Shown piece by piece: positions 28,677 to 38,185 of a stretch of 64,000 nt of DNA. The stretch's first letter is position 1. Every line of letters begins with the position of its first letter. A program made the position numbers and the translations under genes. The DNA comes from Hazenella coriacea. Lineage in GTDB: Bacteria > Bacillota > Bacilli > Thermoactinomycetales > Thermoactinomycetaceae. The DNA lies in contig NZ_SMAG01000006.1 in the NCBI RefSeq assembly GCF_004341825.1, positions 116,187 to 180,186 on the forward strand. Reading direction: 5' to 3'. Below the pieces are notes generated by a model that saw only the letters and a list, made by a program, of their open reading frames with translations, made no database searches and was not told where the DNA came from.

Positions 28677-29426
28677 CTAGAATCCATATAATTGATTAAT
28701 TCTCTCCTTAACCTCCGCTTGATGAAACGTCTTTTCATGCATGGCAAGCTCTTGTTTGATGGTATGAGGAAGTTGCTCTCGAAGTGGAGCGACCAAATGG
28801 TCTTTTAATGTAATCAACGAGGATCTAGGCTTCTCCGCTAACTGTTGTGCCAGCTCTAAAGCATAACCCATCACCTCTTTGCGGGGCAAAACTGGAAAGG
28901 GAATTCCTCGTTTCTCAAGATCAGCACCACGATAATTACCCGCATTCATTAATAACTCTAGTCCTAGACTAAATCCTAATTTTTTTGGAACAATGAAGGT
29001 TGCACCCATACCTGGTGTGAATCCATATTTCATGAAGTTAGTCGTATAAACACTCTCACGACTCAGAATAACAAAGTCAGCAAACAACCCCATGACAAAA
29101 CCCCCGCCGATTCCATGTCCTTGCATAGCAGCAATAACTGGAATGGGACAATCGAGCGCTAACGAATAAATGTTATCATCAGTAAACTGGGTGAGCCCTT
29201 GTTGAATCCTTAACAAACCTTCTTGAGTTCCACCAGCTGCAAAATAACTATCATATCCAGTTAAAATCACCACTTTATATTTCTTATTATTCCGAATTAT
29301 ATCAAAGGCTTTGATTAGACCCTCAATCAACTCCTCAGAAAATGCATTCTTATAGACTCGATCCTGCATTTTCACTTGGATCATACTTGGCTCCATTTCA
29401 AGTAACTGAACCACAGATTCCGGCAT
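28677..29426 (-). CDS. pksI: PksI-like enoyl-CoA hydratase (ECH2), beta-branch decarboxylase
   Basis: Crotonase-superfamily protein of 249 residues, the length I recall for B. subtilis PksI. In beta-branching cassettes ECH2 decarboxylates the 3-methylglutaconyl intermediate on the ACP, leaving a methyl branch and a double bond. Oxyanion-hole regions are visible as AAGGTQEG (~65) and GHGIGGG (~105). The ATG at 29426 follows an AGGAGG site, 48 bp below the ECH1 gene, and the loading megasynthase starts 60 bp further on. Position, length and neighbours separate it from fatty-acid oxidation hydratases. It should act in the cytosol on substrate held by the tandem ACPs of the PksL-like protein. Confidence 0.88.
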   Translation of the reverse strand: MPESVVQLLEMEPSMIQVKMQDRVYKNAFSEELIEGLIKAFDIIRNNKKYKVVILTGYDSYFAAGGTQEGLLRIQQGLTQFTDDNIYSLALDCPIPVIAAMQGHGIGGGFVMGLFADFVILSRESVYTTNFMKYGFTPGMGATFIVPKKLGFSLGLELLMNAGNYRGADLEKRGIPFPVLPRKEVMGYALELAQQLAEKPRSSLITLKDHLVAPLREQLPHTIKQELAMHEKTFHQAEVKERINQLYGF

Positions 29427-29474
29427 TTTTTCCTCCTTACCTTCTGTTCATTATTCGCTCATCAATCAACGAGG

Positions 29475-30242
29475 CTATTCATCCTCCCAAGGAAATTTTC
29501 CTGTTTCTACATATCGGATGATTCCCTTTTGATTTACTTGATCCGAAAACATCTCTCGATTTGCATTTAAAGCCAAGGCTTTGGAATGAGACAACAAATC
29601 ATACAATTCACCAACAAAACCCTTATAGCGTAAAATTCCCTGTTTGGATATTCTTTTAAGACGTAGCAAATGCTTGTGTAGAAGTAATTCACTTTTCACA
29701 TCGTAAGCATCAACCAATCCCCATGTATGTGCCTGGTCAACTAAAATCGGTTGGGTCATTAATGTCAAGTAGTGTGCTTTTTGAAATCCAATGCGACGAA
29801 TCAAAAATGGCATCACACAGGCTGGATAGAGTCCAAAAAGTAATTCCGACAAACTAAATCGCGCTGTTTGATCTGCAATGACAATATCGCTGGCTGCTAC
29901 AAACCCTACACCTCCAGCATTCACTTTTCCCCGAACATGAGCAATTGTGATATAAGGTCCCGTTGCTAATTTCAACCATAGTTCGTACAGAGGTTCTGAA
30001 ATTTGCGCATCCCTTTGTCCACTTGTCACTTTTTTATAGATGCCATCGAGATCAGCTCCAAAACAAAACACTTCAGGCAAACCTTCCAAAACGATCACAG
30101 TCGCAGATGTCTCACACAACTCCAAAACTTGAAGACATTCTTCAACTAAACATTCATTAATTGTATTATTTGCCTCGGGACGGTAAAACCTTATGTAACA
30201 AACTGACTCTTGAAACCGAACCTGTATAGTTTGATAGTTCAT
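29475..30242 (-). CDS. pksH: PksH-like enoyl-CoA hydratase (ECH1), beta-branch dehydratase
   Basis: Crotonase-fold protein of 255-258 residues; ECH1 dehydrates the HMG-type intermediate made by the HMG-CoA synthase homologue. The FCFGADL and KVNAGGVGF regions match crotonase oxyanion-hole segments. In-frame starts are GTG at 30251, immediately after the stop of the upstream gene, and ATG at 30242; GGTGGGG sits about five bases before the ATG, so I prefer 30242. It is tightly packed between PksG- and PksI-like genes, the same order as in the B. subtilis pks cluster, and is very probably translationally coupled. Confidence 0.87.
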   Translation of the reverse strand: MNYQTIQVRFQESVCYIRFYRPEANNTINECLVEECLQVLELCETSATVIVLEGLPEVFCFGADLDGIYKKVTSGQRDAQISEPLYELWLKLATGPYITIAHVRGKVNAGGVGFVAASDIVIADQTARFSLSELLFGLYPACVMPFLIRRIGFQKAHYLTLMTQPILVDQAHTWGLVDAYDVKSELLLHKHLLRLKRISKQGILRYKGFVGELYDLLSHSKALALNANREMFSDQVNQKGIIRYVETGKFPWEDE

Positions 30243-30251
30243 AAACCCCAC

Positions 30252-31511
30252 CTAAACCCATTTATATTTTCGATGGAATTCAGAAATTTCTTCTAAGTAT
30301 AACCGCTGCTTCCCACTACAATCATCTACGATCCCTGGGATCAACTGAAAATCTAATTTAACATTACGTGTTCCGAATCGCACAGCACCATTTCCTTTGA
30401 ACAATGTCTCGTACTCATCCATAGAAAGCTCATAGCGCTCATCTAAGTTTCTTTCAATCTCAAAACGTCTCTGAAGTTCCTGACCTTGCGCTGTAACAAT
30501 CCCACTATAAAACTCTGAACAACAGCCAGATCCATAAGAGAAACAACCCACTCGCTTTGGAGAATCAAATTGACCTTGATCAATCGTACTCGCCAAAGAT
30601 AATAACACCGTAGCCCCCATGATATTTCCAACACGTTGACAGTAAGTCATACCGGGCTTAACTCGTTGTATAAAATCTGCCTCGATCTGATTGCGGTCTA
30701 TTTTTGTCATCTTTCGCATCATTGTTCGATGCGCTCCTTTCACCATTCCTCCAAAGGGAGTGTGGAAGGCAAGATACTGGAATGTATCCCGATAATCTAC
30801 TCCATGTACTCGCTTTTGATATTCTAAAAACGTTTGCTCACAACAGTCCAAATAGGACATTAAAGATAGATCAGCATCCCCTGCCTCACTATCTGGAACA
30901 GGTCGACATGTATCCATCACTTCATAACCATAATATCCACTAGCACCTACATCGACTTGAAAGACAGAAGGTTTTTCACCCACCAGGATGGCCACTCCTC
31001 CTGCCCCGGCACTCGGTTCAGCATAAGACCAATCTTCACTTAAAGCATCTCCACCTTCGGTTACTAAAAAACGAGAAATATCACTTGCAATCACCAAAGC
31101 TTTAGCTCCAGGAGATGTTTGGGACAAGATAAAATTAACTGCCATTTGTAATCCAGCAGTTCCTGAATAACAAGCCTGTTTAATCTCAAACAGACGACAA
31201 TTCCGATTGAGTCCCAGATAATGATGTATATAGGTACTTAATGATTTCCCGAAATCTATGCCTGATTCCGAACAGGTAATCAGTAGTTCAATCCGGTTTT
31301 TCTCCGCTTCAGATAAAGAATCAATGATCGGTTTGGCTGCATTCACCCCAAAGGTAACAGGATCTTCATATGGCAATGCTACAGCCTTTTCTTTCATTAA
31401 TAAGTTTTCAAATCTAGTAGGATCCAAATGACGATGCTTTGCTAATTGCAAAACATTTAGGTATGCCGTCCCACCAAAAACATTCATCGCCTCTACACCG
31501 GCAGATACCAT
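30252..31511 (-). CDS. pksG: PksG-like HMG-CoA synthase for polyketide beta-branching
   Basis: HMG-CoA-synthase family protein of 419 residues (PksG is about 420). It joins an acetyl unit from the dedicated ACP to the beta-keto group of the ACP-bound chain. Catalytic residues are recognisable: Glu in ITCSESGID, the nucleophilic Cys in KQACYSGTAG, and His in AFHTPFGG. Conserved GNIMGA and SYGSG segments follow. It lies 26 bp after the decarboxylating KS and abuts ECH1. Mevalonate-pathway HMG-CoA synthase is the alternative, but the surrounding KS, ACP and two ECH genes make the polyketide role clear. Confidence 0.92.
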   Translation of the reverse strand: MVSAGVEAMNVFGGTAYLNVLQLAKHRHLDPTRFENLLMKEKAVALPYEDPVTFGVNAAKPIIDSLSEAEKNRIELLITCSESGIDFGKSLSTYIHHYLGLNRNCRLFEIKQACYSGTAGLQMAVNFILSQTSPGAKALVIASDISRFLVTEGGDALSEDWSYAEPSAGAGGVAILVGEKPSVFQVDVGASGYYGYEVMDTCRPVPDSEAGDADLSLMSYLDCCEQTFLEYQKRVHGVDYRDTFQYLAFHTPFGGMVKGAHRTMMRKMTKIDRNQIEADFIQRVKPGMTYCQRVGNIMGATVLLSLASTIDQGQFDSPKRVGCFSYGSGCCSEFYSGIVTAQGQELQRRFEIERNLDERYELSMDEYETLFKGNGAVRFGTRNVKLDFQLIPGIVDDCSGKQRLYLEEISEFHRKYKWV

Positions 31512-31537
31512 TTATAATTTCCCTCCAAATAACACGT

Positions 31538-32764
31538 TTAATAATTTTGTAAACAAACAGCTGTGTTCATTCCACCAAATCCCATGCTTAAACTTAGAGC
31601 ATTTTTCATACAGTGTGAAATAGATTGATCTCTCACCCAGTTAAAGGTACCATCAATTGGATCTTCTAAGTTCCTAGTGGGATGAAGACGAGACTCTTCC
31701 ATTTGCAGAAGTGTAGCAATAATCTCTACAATTCCTGCTGCACTGAGACCATGACCAGTTATAGACTTGGTCGCATTTATATAGGCATGAGAGAGTTGGC
31801 AATGATGAAGTGCCTCAAGCTCTATCTCATCACCAATCATAGAGCCTGTCCCATGAGGGTTAATATAATCGATTTCTTGGGACGACAGCCCAGCTTGCTT
31901 CAATACTTTTTGAATCACTTGAACCTCTCCATCGAATGACGGATTGGGGTTCCGGTTTCCATCTACTTTCACTGCACACCCAGTGACTATTGCATAAGGA
32001 TTTGCCTGCCGACTCATCGCTGTCCCTTTTCTTTCTATCACTACTGCCCCACAAGATTCTCCATAGATAAACCCATCTCTATTCTGATCAAAAGGGCGGC
32101 AAGCCATTGCAGGTTCATCTGAATATCGATCCGTTCCCATAGCTCCTAAAGATCTCAACGCCTGACATTCTAGATGAGAAATATCCATCAAGGCCCCTAG
32201 TGCAATACATACATCGACTTGACCTGATTGAACTGCTTGGATCGCTTGAATGACCGCTAATTGTCCACTTGCAGAAGCTCCCCCAACTGTATAGGCGAAT
32301 CCCTGAATCCCGAACTGCTCAGTACACACCCCACAAAGATCACTATCCATAAAGGAGAATCCATATGTGGGTGATATAAAATGAGCACGATCCTTATAAG
32401 ATTCATAGGTTAGTAGAATCTCTCGCTGCTGAAAATTGGAGCCACCAATGATCAAACCCATACGCTCGGGTTCCACATCATCCAATTTTGCATCTTTCCA
32501 AGCTTCATGAAGGGTAACCATTGCCACATGACTCGAAAAGGATGCTTTCCGCAATAGTTTTTTTGAGAGACTCTTTGGATCAGACAATAATGGAATTTCA
32601 GCACCTATAAATTGAGTCTCTTTTTGCCTACCTAGACGCTCCATAATCTTAAAGGCATGCTGCCCAGACATTAAAGCTGAGGAAAAGGCTGATTTCCCTT
32701 GACCAATGGCTGATGTGACACCCAAACCTGTAACGAGTATGTCAGACTGTATGTAATTTGGCAT
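31538..32764 (-). CDS. pksF: PksF-like decarboxylating ketosynthase
   Basis: Stand-alone ketosynthase-fold protein of 408 residues in which the usual active-site Cys is replaced: the segment reads VGGASASGQLA where condensing enzymes have DTACSSS. The HGTGS and ITGHG histidines remain. This pattern is known for cassette enzymes that decarboxylate malonyl-ACP to acetyl-ACP rather than condense. Its start overlaps the 3' end of the acyl carrier protein gene by 23 bp, with GAGGTG before the ATG, consistent with coupled synthesis. It supplies acetyl-ACP to the PksG-like enzyme. Confidence 0.9.
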   Translation of the reverse strand: MPNYIQSDILVTGLGVTSAIGQGKSAFSSALMSGQHAFKIMERLGRQKETQFIGAEIPLLSDPKSLSKKLLRKASFSSHVAMVTLHEAWKDAKLDDVEPERMGLIIGGSNFQQREILLTYESYKDRAHFISPTYGFSFMDSDLCGVCTEQFGIQGFAYTVGGASASGQLAVIQAIQAVQSGQVDVCIALGALMDISHLECQALRSLGAMGTDRYSDEPAMACRPFDQNRDGFIYGESCGAVVIERKGTAMSRQANPYAIVTGCAVKVDGNRNPNPSFDGEVQVIQKVLKQAGLSSQEIDYINPHGTGSMIGDEIELEALHHCQLSHAYINATKSITGHGLSAAGIVEIIATLLQMEESRLHPTRNLEDPIDGTFNWVRDQSISHCMKNALSLSMGFGGMNTAVCLQNY

Positions 32765-32990
32765 AGAGCACCTCAGATAATTCCCCTATGTTTTTAACTC
32801 CAGATAACTCTACACGAGGAATAGATAGTGACAAATCTTCTAATATCAATGTCACAATCTCAGCACGATCCACCGAATCAGCACCTAAATCTACTAAACG
32901 ATCATCTGGTTTAAAATGATGTTTTTCTAATTCGGGGAGCACCTCACAAATATTTCGGACAAGAAGCTCAAAAATCTCCTGCTTATTCAT
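32742..32990 (-). CDS. acpK: AcpK-like stand-alone acyl carrier protein
   Basis: Acidic helical protein of 82 residues with the phosphopantetheine site in VDLGADSVDRAE (Ser ~39). It is the donor carrier of the beta-branching cassette: loaded with malonate by a trans-acting AT, decarboxylated by the PksF-like enzyme, then used by the PksG-like synthase. It lies directly before that KS gene with overlapping ends. The other free ACP to consider is the fatty-acid AcpP, but position and divergence argue against it. Confidence 0.9.
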   Translation of the reverse strand: MNKQEIFELLVRNICEVLPELEKHHFKPDDRLVDLGADSVDRAEIVTLILEDLSLSIPRVELSGVKNIGELSEVLYAKLHTV

Positions 32991-33025
32991 TTTTATTTCT
33001 CCTTCAATATGTCTTTTTTCTCCCT

Positions 33026-35431
33026 TTATGTTGCTTGAAATAATAATGAGCGAATTTTATCATTCAGTAATTTGGCAGTCTCTATCATTAGCTTTGTACC
33101 TATTTCATCCACATATCGATTTCTCCAACTCTCTAATTCTGTACCTTTCACCCACTGGTTAAAAGCTCCTAATGCTGGACCACAGTGAACTTGATAATCC
33201 ACCGTAGACTCTCCACTACCACTTAAGGCTAATTGTGAGCTATATCTGAAGTACCATTTGAAAATTAAAGCCATTTTGTGTTTTGGGTTTTGCTCAGCCT
33301 TTTCGATCTCTTGAGCTGGGTAATAAGATTTTATATCCTCATACACCTTTTCGATGCTACGCCTAAAATATTTTTCTTGAATTTGTGTTAAGGTTTTTTC
33401 ATCGATTTCATTTAATGAATTGTATCGTCGATATAGTTCATATAATTTATTGGCACGGCCCGGAAAAAACACGCCTTTTCTTAACACCTGAATCTTGCTA
33501 CCCATCTCAAATGTATCTCCTGCAGGAGCATATTCAGTATCTTGAACATTCATTTGTTGTAATAAGTCTTTTACTTTATCGCTTGTTGCTGCTTCCACAG
33601 TACATTGATTGATGGAACCAGTCAGGATAAAATCAGCATCTAATAGAAAAGCCGCCATCGCCGCCTCTGGAGTTCCGATCCCTCCAGCAGCCCCAACTCG
33701 CACTTTCTTTTGATACTGGTACTTTTCCATCATTTCGTCCCTTAACTTGGTTATTGCAGGCATGAGGGTATATGCGATACCTCCATCGGTATGACCAGCA
33801 GAATCTGCTTCCACACAAATATCATCTGCCATAGGAATTTCTCTTGATAACTCAGCTTCTTCTGGTGTAATTTTGTTTTCTGATAGAAGATTTTGAATGA
33901 TATATTCAGGGGCGGGGCTTAAAAATGCTTCTGCGACCTCTGGTCGAGATACTTTAGCTATAATACGATGGATGTTGATAACTTTACCGCTTAAATCACG
34001 TTTCAATCCCTTGGCATGAAATCTTACCAAAGCTGGAGTAACACTTAGGAATGCTGCCGCTTCCAAATTTCTAACTTCATACTTCAATAAAAGGTCTATC
34101 GTTTTATTTTCGATTTCGGCATTTTTCATATGATGTACCAAATTAATCCCATAAGCTTGTCCTGACGAAATCTCTGTTTGAATATATCTGATGCCAGCCT
34201 CGATCTGCTGTAAACTCAAACCTCCAGCACCAAAAAAGCCCATCATTCCCGATTTAGCCATCTTCACAACCATTTCTGGAGAAGCAATTCCACGATACAT
34301 TCCACCAGTTAGGTAAGCATACTTAAGGTTATAATCACTTTTAAACTCAGAACTTCCTAGAGATGATGCAGTAATCTCTGAGGATAAAAATGAGGAGTGG
34401 ATCGAATGAGATGACATATGTTCTATTTCTGGTTCAACTAAAATCTGTGTCTGATGAACCGGAAAATTTTTATCACTGGTGGTCGCTTCTACAGGACTCG
34501 TCATAACTAGTGGATGACAATTCCTTCCTTGATCCAATTCTTCATTTATTTCCTCAGTATCAATCACTAAGGGGGTTGCTTCTTTTTTGATCCGTTGAAT
34601 GAGTCCTGTTAAAACCATCCCCGGTCCAATCTCCTCAAACTTCATCTCTCCTCTTCCCATTAAAAAGCGAATACTCTCACTCCATTGAACCGCCTTGTTG
34701 ATTTGCTCAGTTAAAGTCGTGTTGATCTTCTCTTGCTCATAAGGTCGTGCATACACATTGGAGATCACAGGAATAGATAAGGAGTTGAATTGGAATCCAT
34801 TGATGAATTGTTCAAACTCTAACTTAACTGCACTCATATATCTAGAATGAAAGGCACCACTCACATTCAAAGGAATAAATAGTCGAACTTCTTGGAGGGC
34901 TTCAAAAATGGGTTTCGCTTGGTCAATATCGGCTTTCCGCCCAGAAATAACGATTTGATCGGGGGCATTAAAGTTGGCAACATCAATCGTGTCTAGACGA
35001 TTCTCTTGTAAAACCTCTGCGACTTGCTCCTCATTGAGTCCGATCACTGCGGCCATTCCACCTCCAGTCACCGCACTCATTAACTCGCCCCGCTTTTTTA
35101 CCAATCTCAACCCCGTCTCAAAATCAAATGCGCCTGCCGCAAATAATGCATTATATTCACCTAAACTATGACCTGCAACGAAATCTGGCTTTCGACCTAG
35201 TTCCTGGATTCTTTTTAGATAACTGAAAGCATTCACAACGTATAATGCAGGTTGAGTAAATTGAGTCTGACTCAAGTATGAATGAGGATCTTCGATACAA
35301 AGTCTTTTTATGGAATAACCTAAAATTTCGTCCGCTTGTACTGTTAACTCCTTAAACTCATCAAAGAGTGTACTTCCCATGCCTTTCCGCTGAGAACCTT
35401 GGCCCGGGAACACATATGTAATCATCTTCAT
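33026..35431 (-). CDS. pksE: PksE-like trans-acyltransferase fused to enoylreductase
   Basis: Bidomain protein of 801 residues. The N-terminal third is a malonyl-CoA:ACP transacylase with GQGSQ near residue 10, the GHSLGEY nucleophile motif and the Arg in KKRGELM that binds the malonyl carboxylate. A low-complexity linker around 290-355 leads into an FMN-dependent enoylreductase of the PfaD type ([35 protein letters not shown]). The AT most likely loads malonate onto all ACPs of the AT-less megasynthases; the ER could saturate a double bond in trans. B. subtilis PksE is about 767 aa. No PksC-like second malonyl transferase is in the window, so this AT may carry the whole load. ATG 35431 has GGGAGGG upstream. 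Confidence 0.92.
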   Translation of the reverse strand: MKMITYVFPGQGSQRKGMGSTLFDEFKELTVQADEILGYSIKRLCIEDPHSYLSQTQFTQPALYVVNAFSYLKRIQELGRKPDFVAGHSLGEYNALFAAGAFDFETGLRLVKKRGELMSAVTGGGMAAVIGLNEEQVAEVLQENRLDTIDVANFNAPDQIVISGRKADIDQAKPIFEALQEVRLFIPLNVSGAFHSRYMSAVKLEFEQFINGFQFNSLSIPVISNVYARPYEQEKINTTLTEQINKAVQWSESIRFLMGRGEMKFEEIGPGMVLTGLIQRIKKEATPLVIDTEEINEELDQGRNCHPLVMTSPVEATTSDKNFPVHQTQILVEPEIEHMSSHSIHSSFLSSEITASSLGSSEFKSDYNLKYAYLTGGMYRGIASPEMVVKMAKSGMMGFFGAGGLSLQQIEAGIRYIQTEISSGQAYGINLVHHMKNAEIENKTIDLLLKYEVRNLEAAAFLSVTPALVRFHAKGLKRDLSGKVINIHRIIAKVSRPEVAEAFLSPAPEYIIQNLLSENKITPEEAELSREIPMADDICVEADSAGHTDGGIAYTLMPAITKLRDEMMEKYQYQKKVRVGAAGGIGTPEAAMAAFLLDADFILTGSINQCTVEAATSDKVKDLLQQMNVQDTEYAPAGDTFEMGSKIQVLRKGVFFPGRANKLYELYRRYNSLNEIDEKTLTQIQEKYFRRSIEKVYEDIKSYYPAQEIEKAEQNPKHKMALIFKWYFRYSSQLALSGSGESTVDYQVHCGPALGAFNQWVKGTELESWRNRYVDEIGTKLMIETAKLLNDKIRSLLFQAT

Positions 35432-35449
35432 TCCCTCCCTTGCTCATTT

Positions 35450-36415
35450 TTATCGTGTATGATCTCGAAATGATTCTTCAATTATTTTTAAGTATTTTAG
35501 CTCTTGATTAAAGGGTGTCATAATCGAATAACATCGCTGCCGTGACTTTATCGAAAGATTCTGCTTCAAAAAATTGGATAAAGTTCCGGAAGGCCCTAAA
35601 TCTAAATATGTACATTCGTGTCGGCTTTCCAAATATTGAATGGCTTTCTGAAATTGAATCGGTTTTCTTACTACATCCCATAAAAAAAACCGATCCACTT
35701 CTGTTACTCTCTCTCCTTGCAAGCACGAGATCAGAGGGATCAAAGGTGTTTTAAAGTTTTTCATCTTTATAAAGTCTTTATATGCTCTTTCCGCCGGATC
35801 GATCAAAGAAGAATGAAACCCGTAAGAAACAGGTAATAATTGATGGATTATATTATTCTCTTTAAGAAATTGTAGAACTAATTGTAATGCCTTATGATCT
35901 CCAGAAATCACAAAGTGTGAACGATAGTTAATAGAAGTTAGTTCGCTGTTTTCAAATAGCTGAGGTGTCTCATCATACAGACTCGGATTATCAATGATCG
36001 CTATCATACTACCCTTTTCACAACTATTCTCAAAAATAACTGCCTGTTCAACTATACATTCAACGAGATCCTCTAGATCCATCATGTCAGAAATAGCTAC
36101 AGACGTAAATTCACCCAAACTTGAACCTAACACATAGTCTGGCACAATATCCATTTCCAACAATACTTGGCATAATGAATACTCCACCATAAAAATGGCA
36201 GGATGTGTGAATAGGGTACGATCAAATTGATCATTCATCCGCTTGCGAGGGTGATATATTTCATCCACCACTGACTTCCCGATTTGCTGAAAGATAATAG
36301 AATCTATTTTCAACATAGAATTACGAAATACGGCATTATTATTGAATAATTCCTTGCCCATCTGATAATATTGAGAACCTTGTCCAGAAAACATAAACAC
36401 AATAGGTCTATTCAT
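35450..36415 (-). CDS. pksD: PksD-like acyltransferase homologue, probable proofreading acyl hydrolase
   Basis: AT-fold protein of 321 residues (PksD is about 324) with GQGSQYYQMGKELF at the N-terminus. The nucleophile motif is GSSLGEF instead of GHSLGE, and the region aligned with the malonate-binding Arg reads VEQAVIF, so that Arg is missing. In trans-AT systems this type of AT homologue is known to hydrolyse stalled acyl units from ACPs rather than load malonate. It lies 18 bp before the AT-ER gene. I infer proofreading hydrolase; a loader of an unusual unit is possible but less likely. Confidence 0.82.
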   Translation of the reverse strand: MNRPIVFMFSGQGSQYYQMGKELFNNNAVFRNSMLKIDSIIFQQIGKSVVDEIYHPRKRMNDQFDRTLFTHPAIFMVEYSLCQVLLEMDIVPDYVLGSSLGEFTSVAISDMMDLEDLVECIVEQAVIFENSCEKGSMIAIIDNPSLYDETPQLFENSELTSINYRSHFVISGDHKALQLVLQFLKENNIIHQLLPVSYGFHSSLIDPAERAYKDFIKMKNFKTPLIPLISCLQGERVTEVDRFFLWDVVRKPIQFQKAIQYLESRHECTYLDLGPSGTLSNFLKQNLSIKSRQRCYSIMTPFNQELKYLKIIEESFRDHTR

Positions 36416-36515
36416 TTATTATCCTCTTTTAATCTAAATTTATAAATTAAATAAGCTTCTCTATACGTAAAAAAAGAAGAATAACCTCTACAGACGATCC
36501 GTTTCACTAAAATTT

Positions 36516-37733
36516 TTAAGTAAGTGAGACTGGTAAATATTCCAAACCTCGTAAAAATGCATTTTTTCTCCATTTAATCTCATTCAATCCTATATGGAGT
36601 TTAATATTTGGAAAACGCTTTAGTAGCGCATTCAGTGCAATTTGAGCTTCCAATCTTGCTAATGGTGCACCTAAGCAAAAATGAATTCCAAAACCGAATG
36701 CGATATGCCGATTGGGTGTTCTGGTAATATCCAATTTTTCGGCATCCTCAAAGTGATCAGGATCGCGATTGGCAGATGCAATTCCTATAAAAATCATATC
36801 TCCCTTTTTAATAAGATGACCCTGGTATGTGAAATCTTCGATCGCCCACCGATTCGCCATCATGACTACTGGGGTTGTATATCGTAGAAGCTCTTCCACT
36901 ACAGTATCTATCATTTCGGGATGTTGCTTTAGTTTCTCCAGTTGCTCTCTATGCTGAAGTAAAGCAAATATACCTGATCCAATCAGATTAACCGTAGTTT
37001 CCAGCCCCGCAACAATTAACAAGAATAGCATCGAATAAAGCTCTTCTTCGCTTAATCGATCTCCATTCTCTTCAACCTGTACCAGCTTACTAATCATATC
37101 GTCTTGGGGATTTTTTCTTCTTTCGTGAACCAACTGACTAATATATGCTTTAAATTCTCTAAGGTATTGATTCGTTCGCTTGCGTTGACTTTCTGAAGTA
37201 TCTACAATCGCATTGGTCCAAATTTGAAATTGTTTGCGATCCCCCTCAGGAATCCCCAACATTTCCGAGATAACTATAAACGGTAATGGGGACGCATAAT
37301 ATTTCATTAAATCAACTTGATCCTGTTTCTCCATCTCATCTAATAATCGTTCAACAATTTGTTCGATACTGGTACGTAAATTTTCAATCATTCGTGGTGT
37401 AAAAGCTTGATGAACTAATGACCTTAAACGAGTATGATCGGGAGGATCTTTAAACAACATATGATCCGATACAAATTCGATATCATCACTTATATTGATT
37501 TTTTTTATCTGCTCTTCACTCATCACATTTTTGACATCTCTAGTGATTCGGGGGTCTTTTAGAAATACCATACAATCTTCGTAACGGGTAATTAACCAAG
37601 CAGGAAATTTTCCTCCAAAGCGACTTAATTGAAATGGATGAATAGGGTCATGCTCTCTGAAATAGCCCAACACCGAATAAGGATCTTCATGAAACTCAAC
37701 TGAATTGGCATTAAACACCTTTTTTTCTATCAT
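36516..37733 (-). CDS. pksS: PksS-like cytochrome P450
   Basis: Cytochrome P450 of 405 residues, the length of B. subtilis PksS, with stretches I recognise from it. Motifs: I-helix AGLETT (~245), ExxR as EELLR (~284), haem ligand Cys in FGFGIHFCLGAP (~350). PksS oxidises dihydrobacillaene to bacillaene late in the pathway, and the same role is likely here. It is soluble, with no membrane anchor, and would need ferredoxin and reductase from elsewhere. In B. subtilis this gene closes the cluster; here it is the first biosynthetic gene after the LoaP leader. ATG 37733 is preceded by a GGGGGGA site. Confidence 0.9.
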   Translation of the reverse strand: MIEKKVFNANSVEFHEDPYSVLGYFREHDPIHPFQLSRFGGKFPAWLITRYEDCMVFLKDPRITRDVKNVMSEEQIKKINISDDIEFVSDHMLFKDPPDHTRLRSLVHQAFTPRMIENLRTSIEQIVERLLDEMEKQDQVDLMKYYASPLPFIVISEMLGIPEGDRKQFQIWTNAIVDTSESQRKRTNQYLREFKAYISQLVHERRKNPQDDMISKLVQVEENGDRLSEEELYSMLFLLIVAGLETTVNLIGSGIFALLQHREQLEKLKQHPEMIDTVVEELLRYTTPVVMMANRWAIEDFTYQGHLIKKGDMIFIGIASANRDPDHFEDAEKLDITRTPNRHIAFGFGIHFCLGAPLARLEAQIALNALLKRFPNIKLHIGLNEIKWRKNAFLRGLEYLPVSLT

Positions 37734-37809
37734 GATTATTCCCCCCGTTTGTAATCTCAGATATCAACATAGTCTAAATGAGTCTCCATCTAAATACAGT
37801 CCATAATTA

Positions 37810-37841
37810 AAACTGCAACCAACTAAAGTCGGTTGCAGTTT
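37810..37841 (-). terminator. Intrinsic terminator in the operon leader, likely LoaP-controlled
   Basis: An 11-bp GC-containing stem (37810-37820 with 37831-37841) and a 10-nt loop, followed on the minus strand by UUUUAAUUAU. It sits after loaP and about 75 bases before the P450 start, so transcription would stop before the biosynthetic genes unless antiterminated. That is the layout known for LoaP-regulated clusters. Confidence 0.75.
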
Positions 37842-38054
37842 CGCTCTTTAATAACACCCCAATATCCATGGGAATATATAGATGATATGAATACGTTTAC
37901 AAATTTAAAACCATGTTCATTTGATTTACACGTTTTCAGCAAATCAACAGAATATCTCTCATTCCAAAAACCTAATCCTATTAAACTGAATATTACAATA
38001 TATTATAAGCTTCCGTTAATTCAGATTCGATCTTGCCACTCATTCAGCATAAAT

Positions 38055-38161
38055 GGGCAGGCTATCGCCCTTTCGTCCAATAGCTATTGCACTACTCACA
38101 GATTTAGCCAGATGTCCTCCATGTAAGATAACGTGCCGAAACAACGATTATCGTCCAATGG
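38055..38161 (-). promoter_or_regulatory. Candidate LoaP recognition hairpins in the leader RNA
   Basis: Two dyads on the minus strand between loaP and the leader terminator. The first pairs GATAATCG (38152-38145) with CGTTATC (38133-38127) around an 11-nt loop, with a CCAT/ATGG outer pair. The second pairs GCTAT with ATAGC (38084-38061). Both contain ATTGGACGA, a 9-base repeat 78 bases apart. LoaP is known to need an RNA hairpin in the leader; that these are it is inference. The rest of the 37734-38185 leader shows no convincing gene. Confidence 0.4.
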
Positions 38162-38185
38162 ATTCTTGTCATAAACCTAATCATG

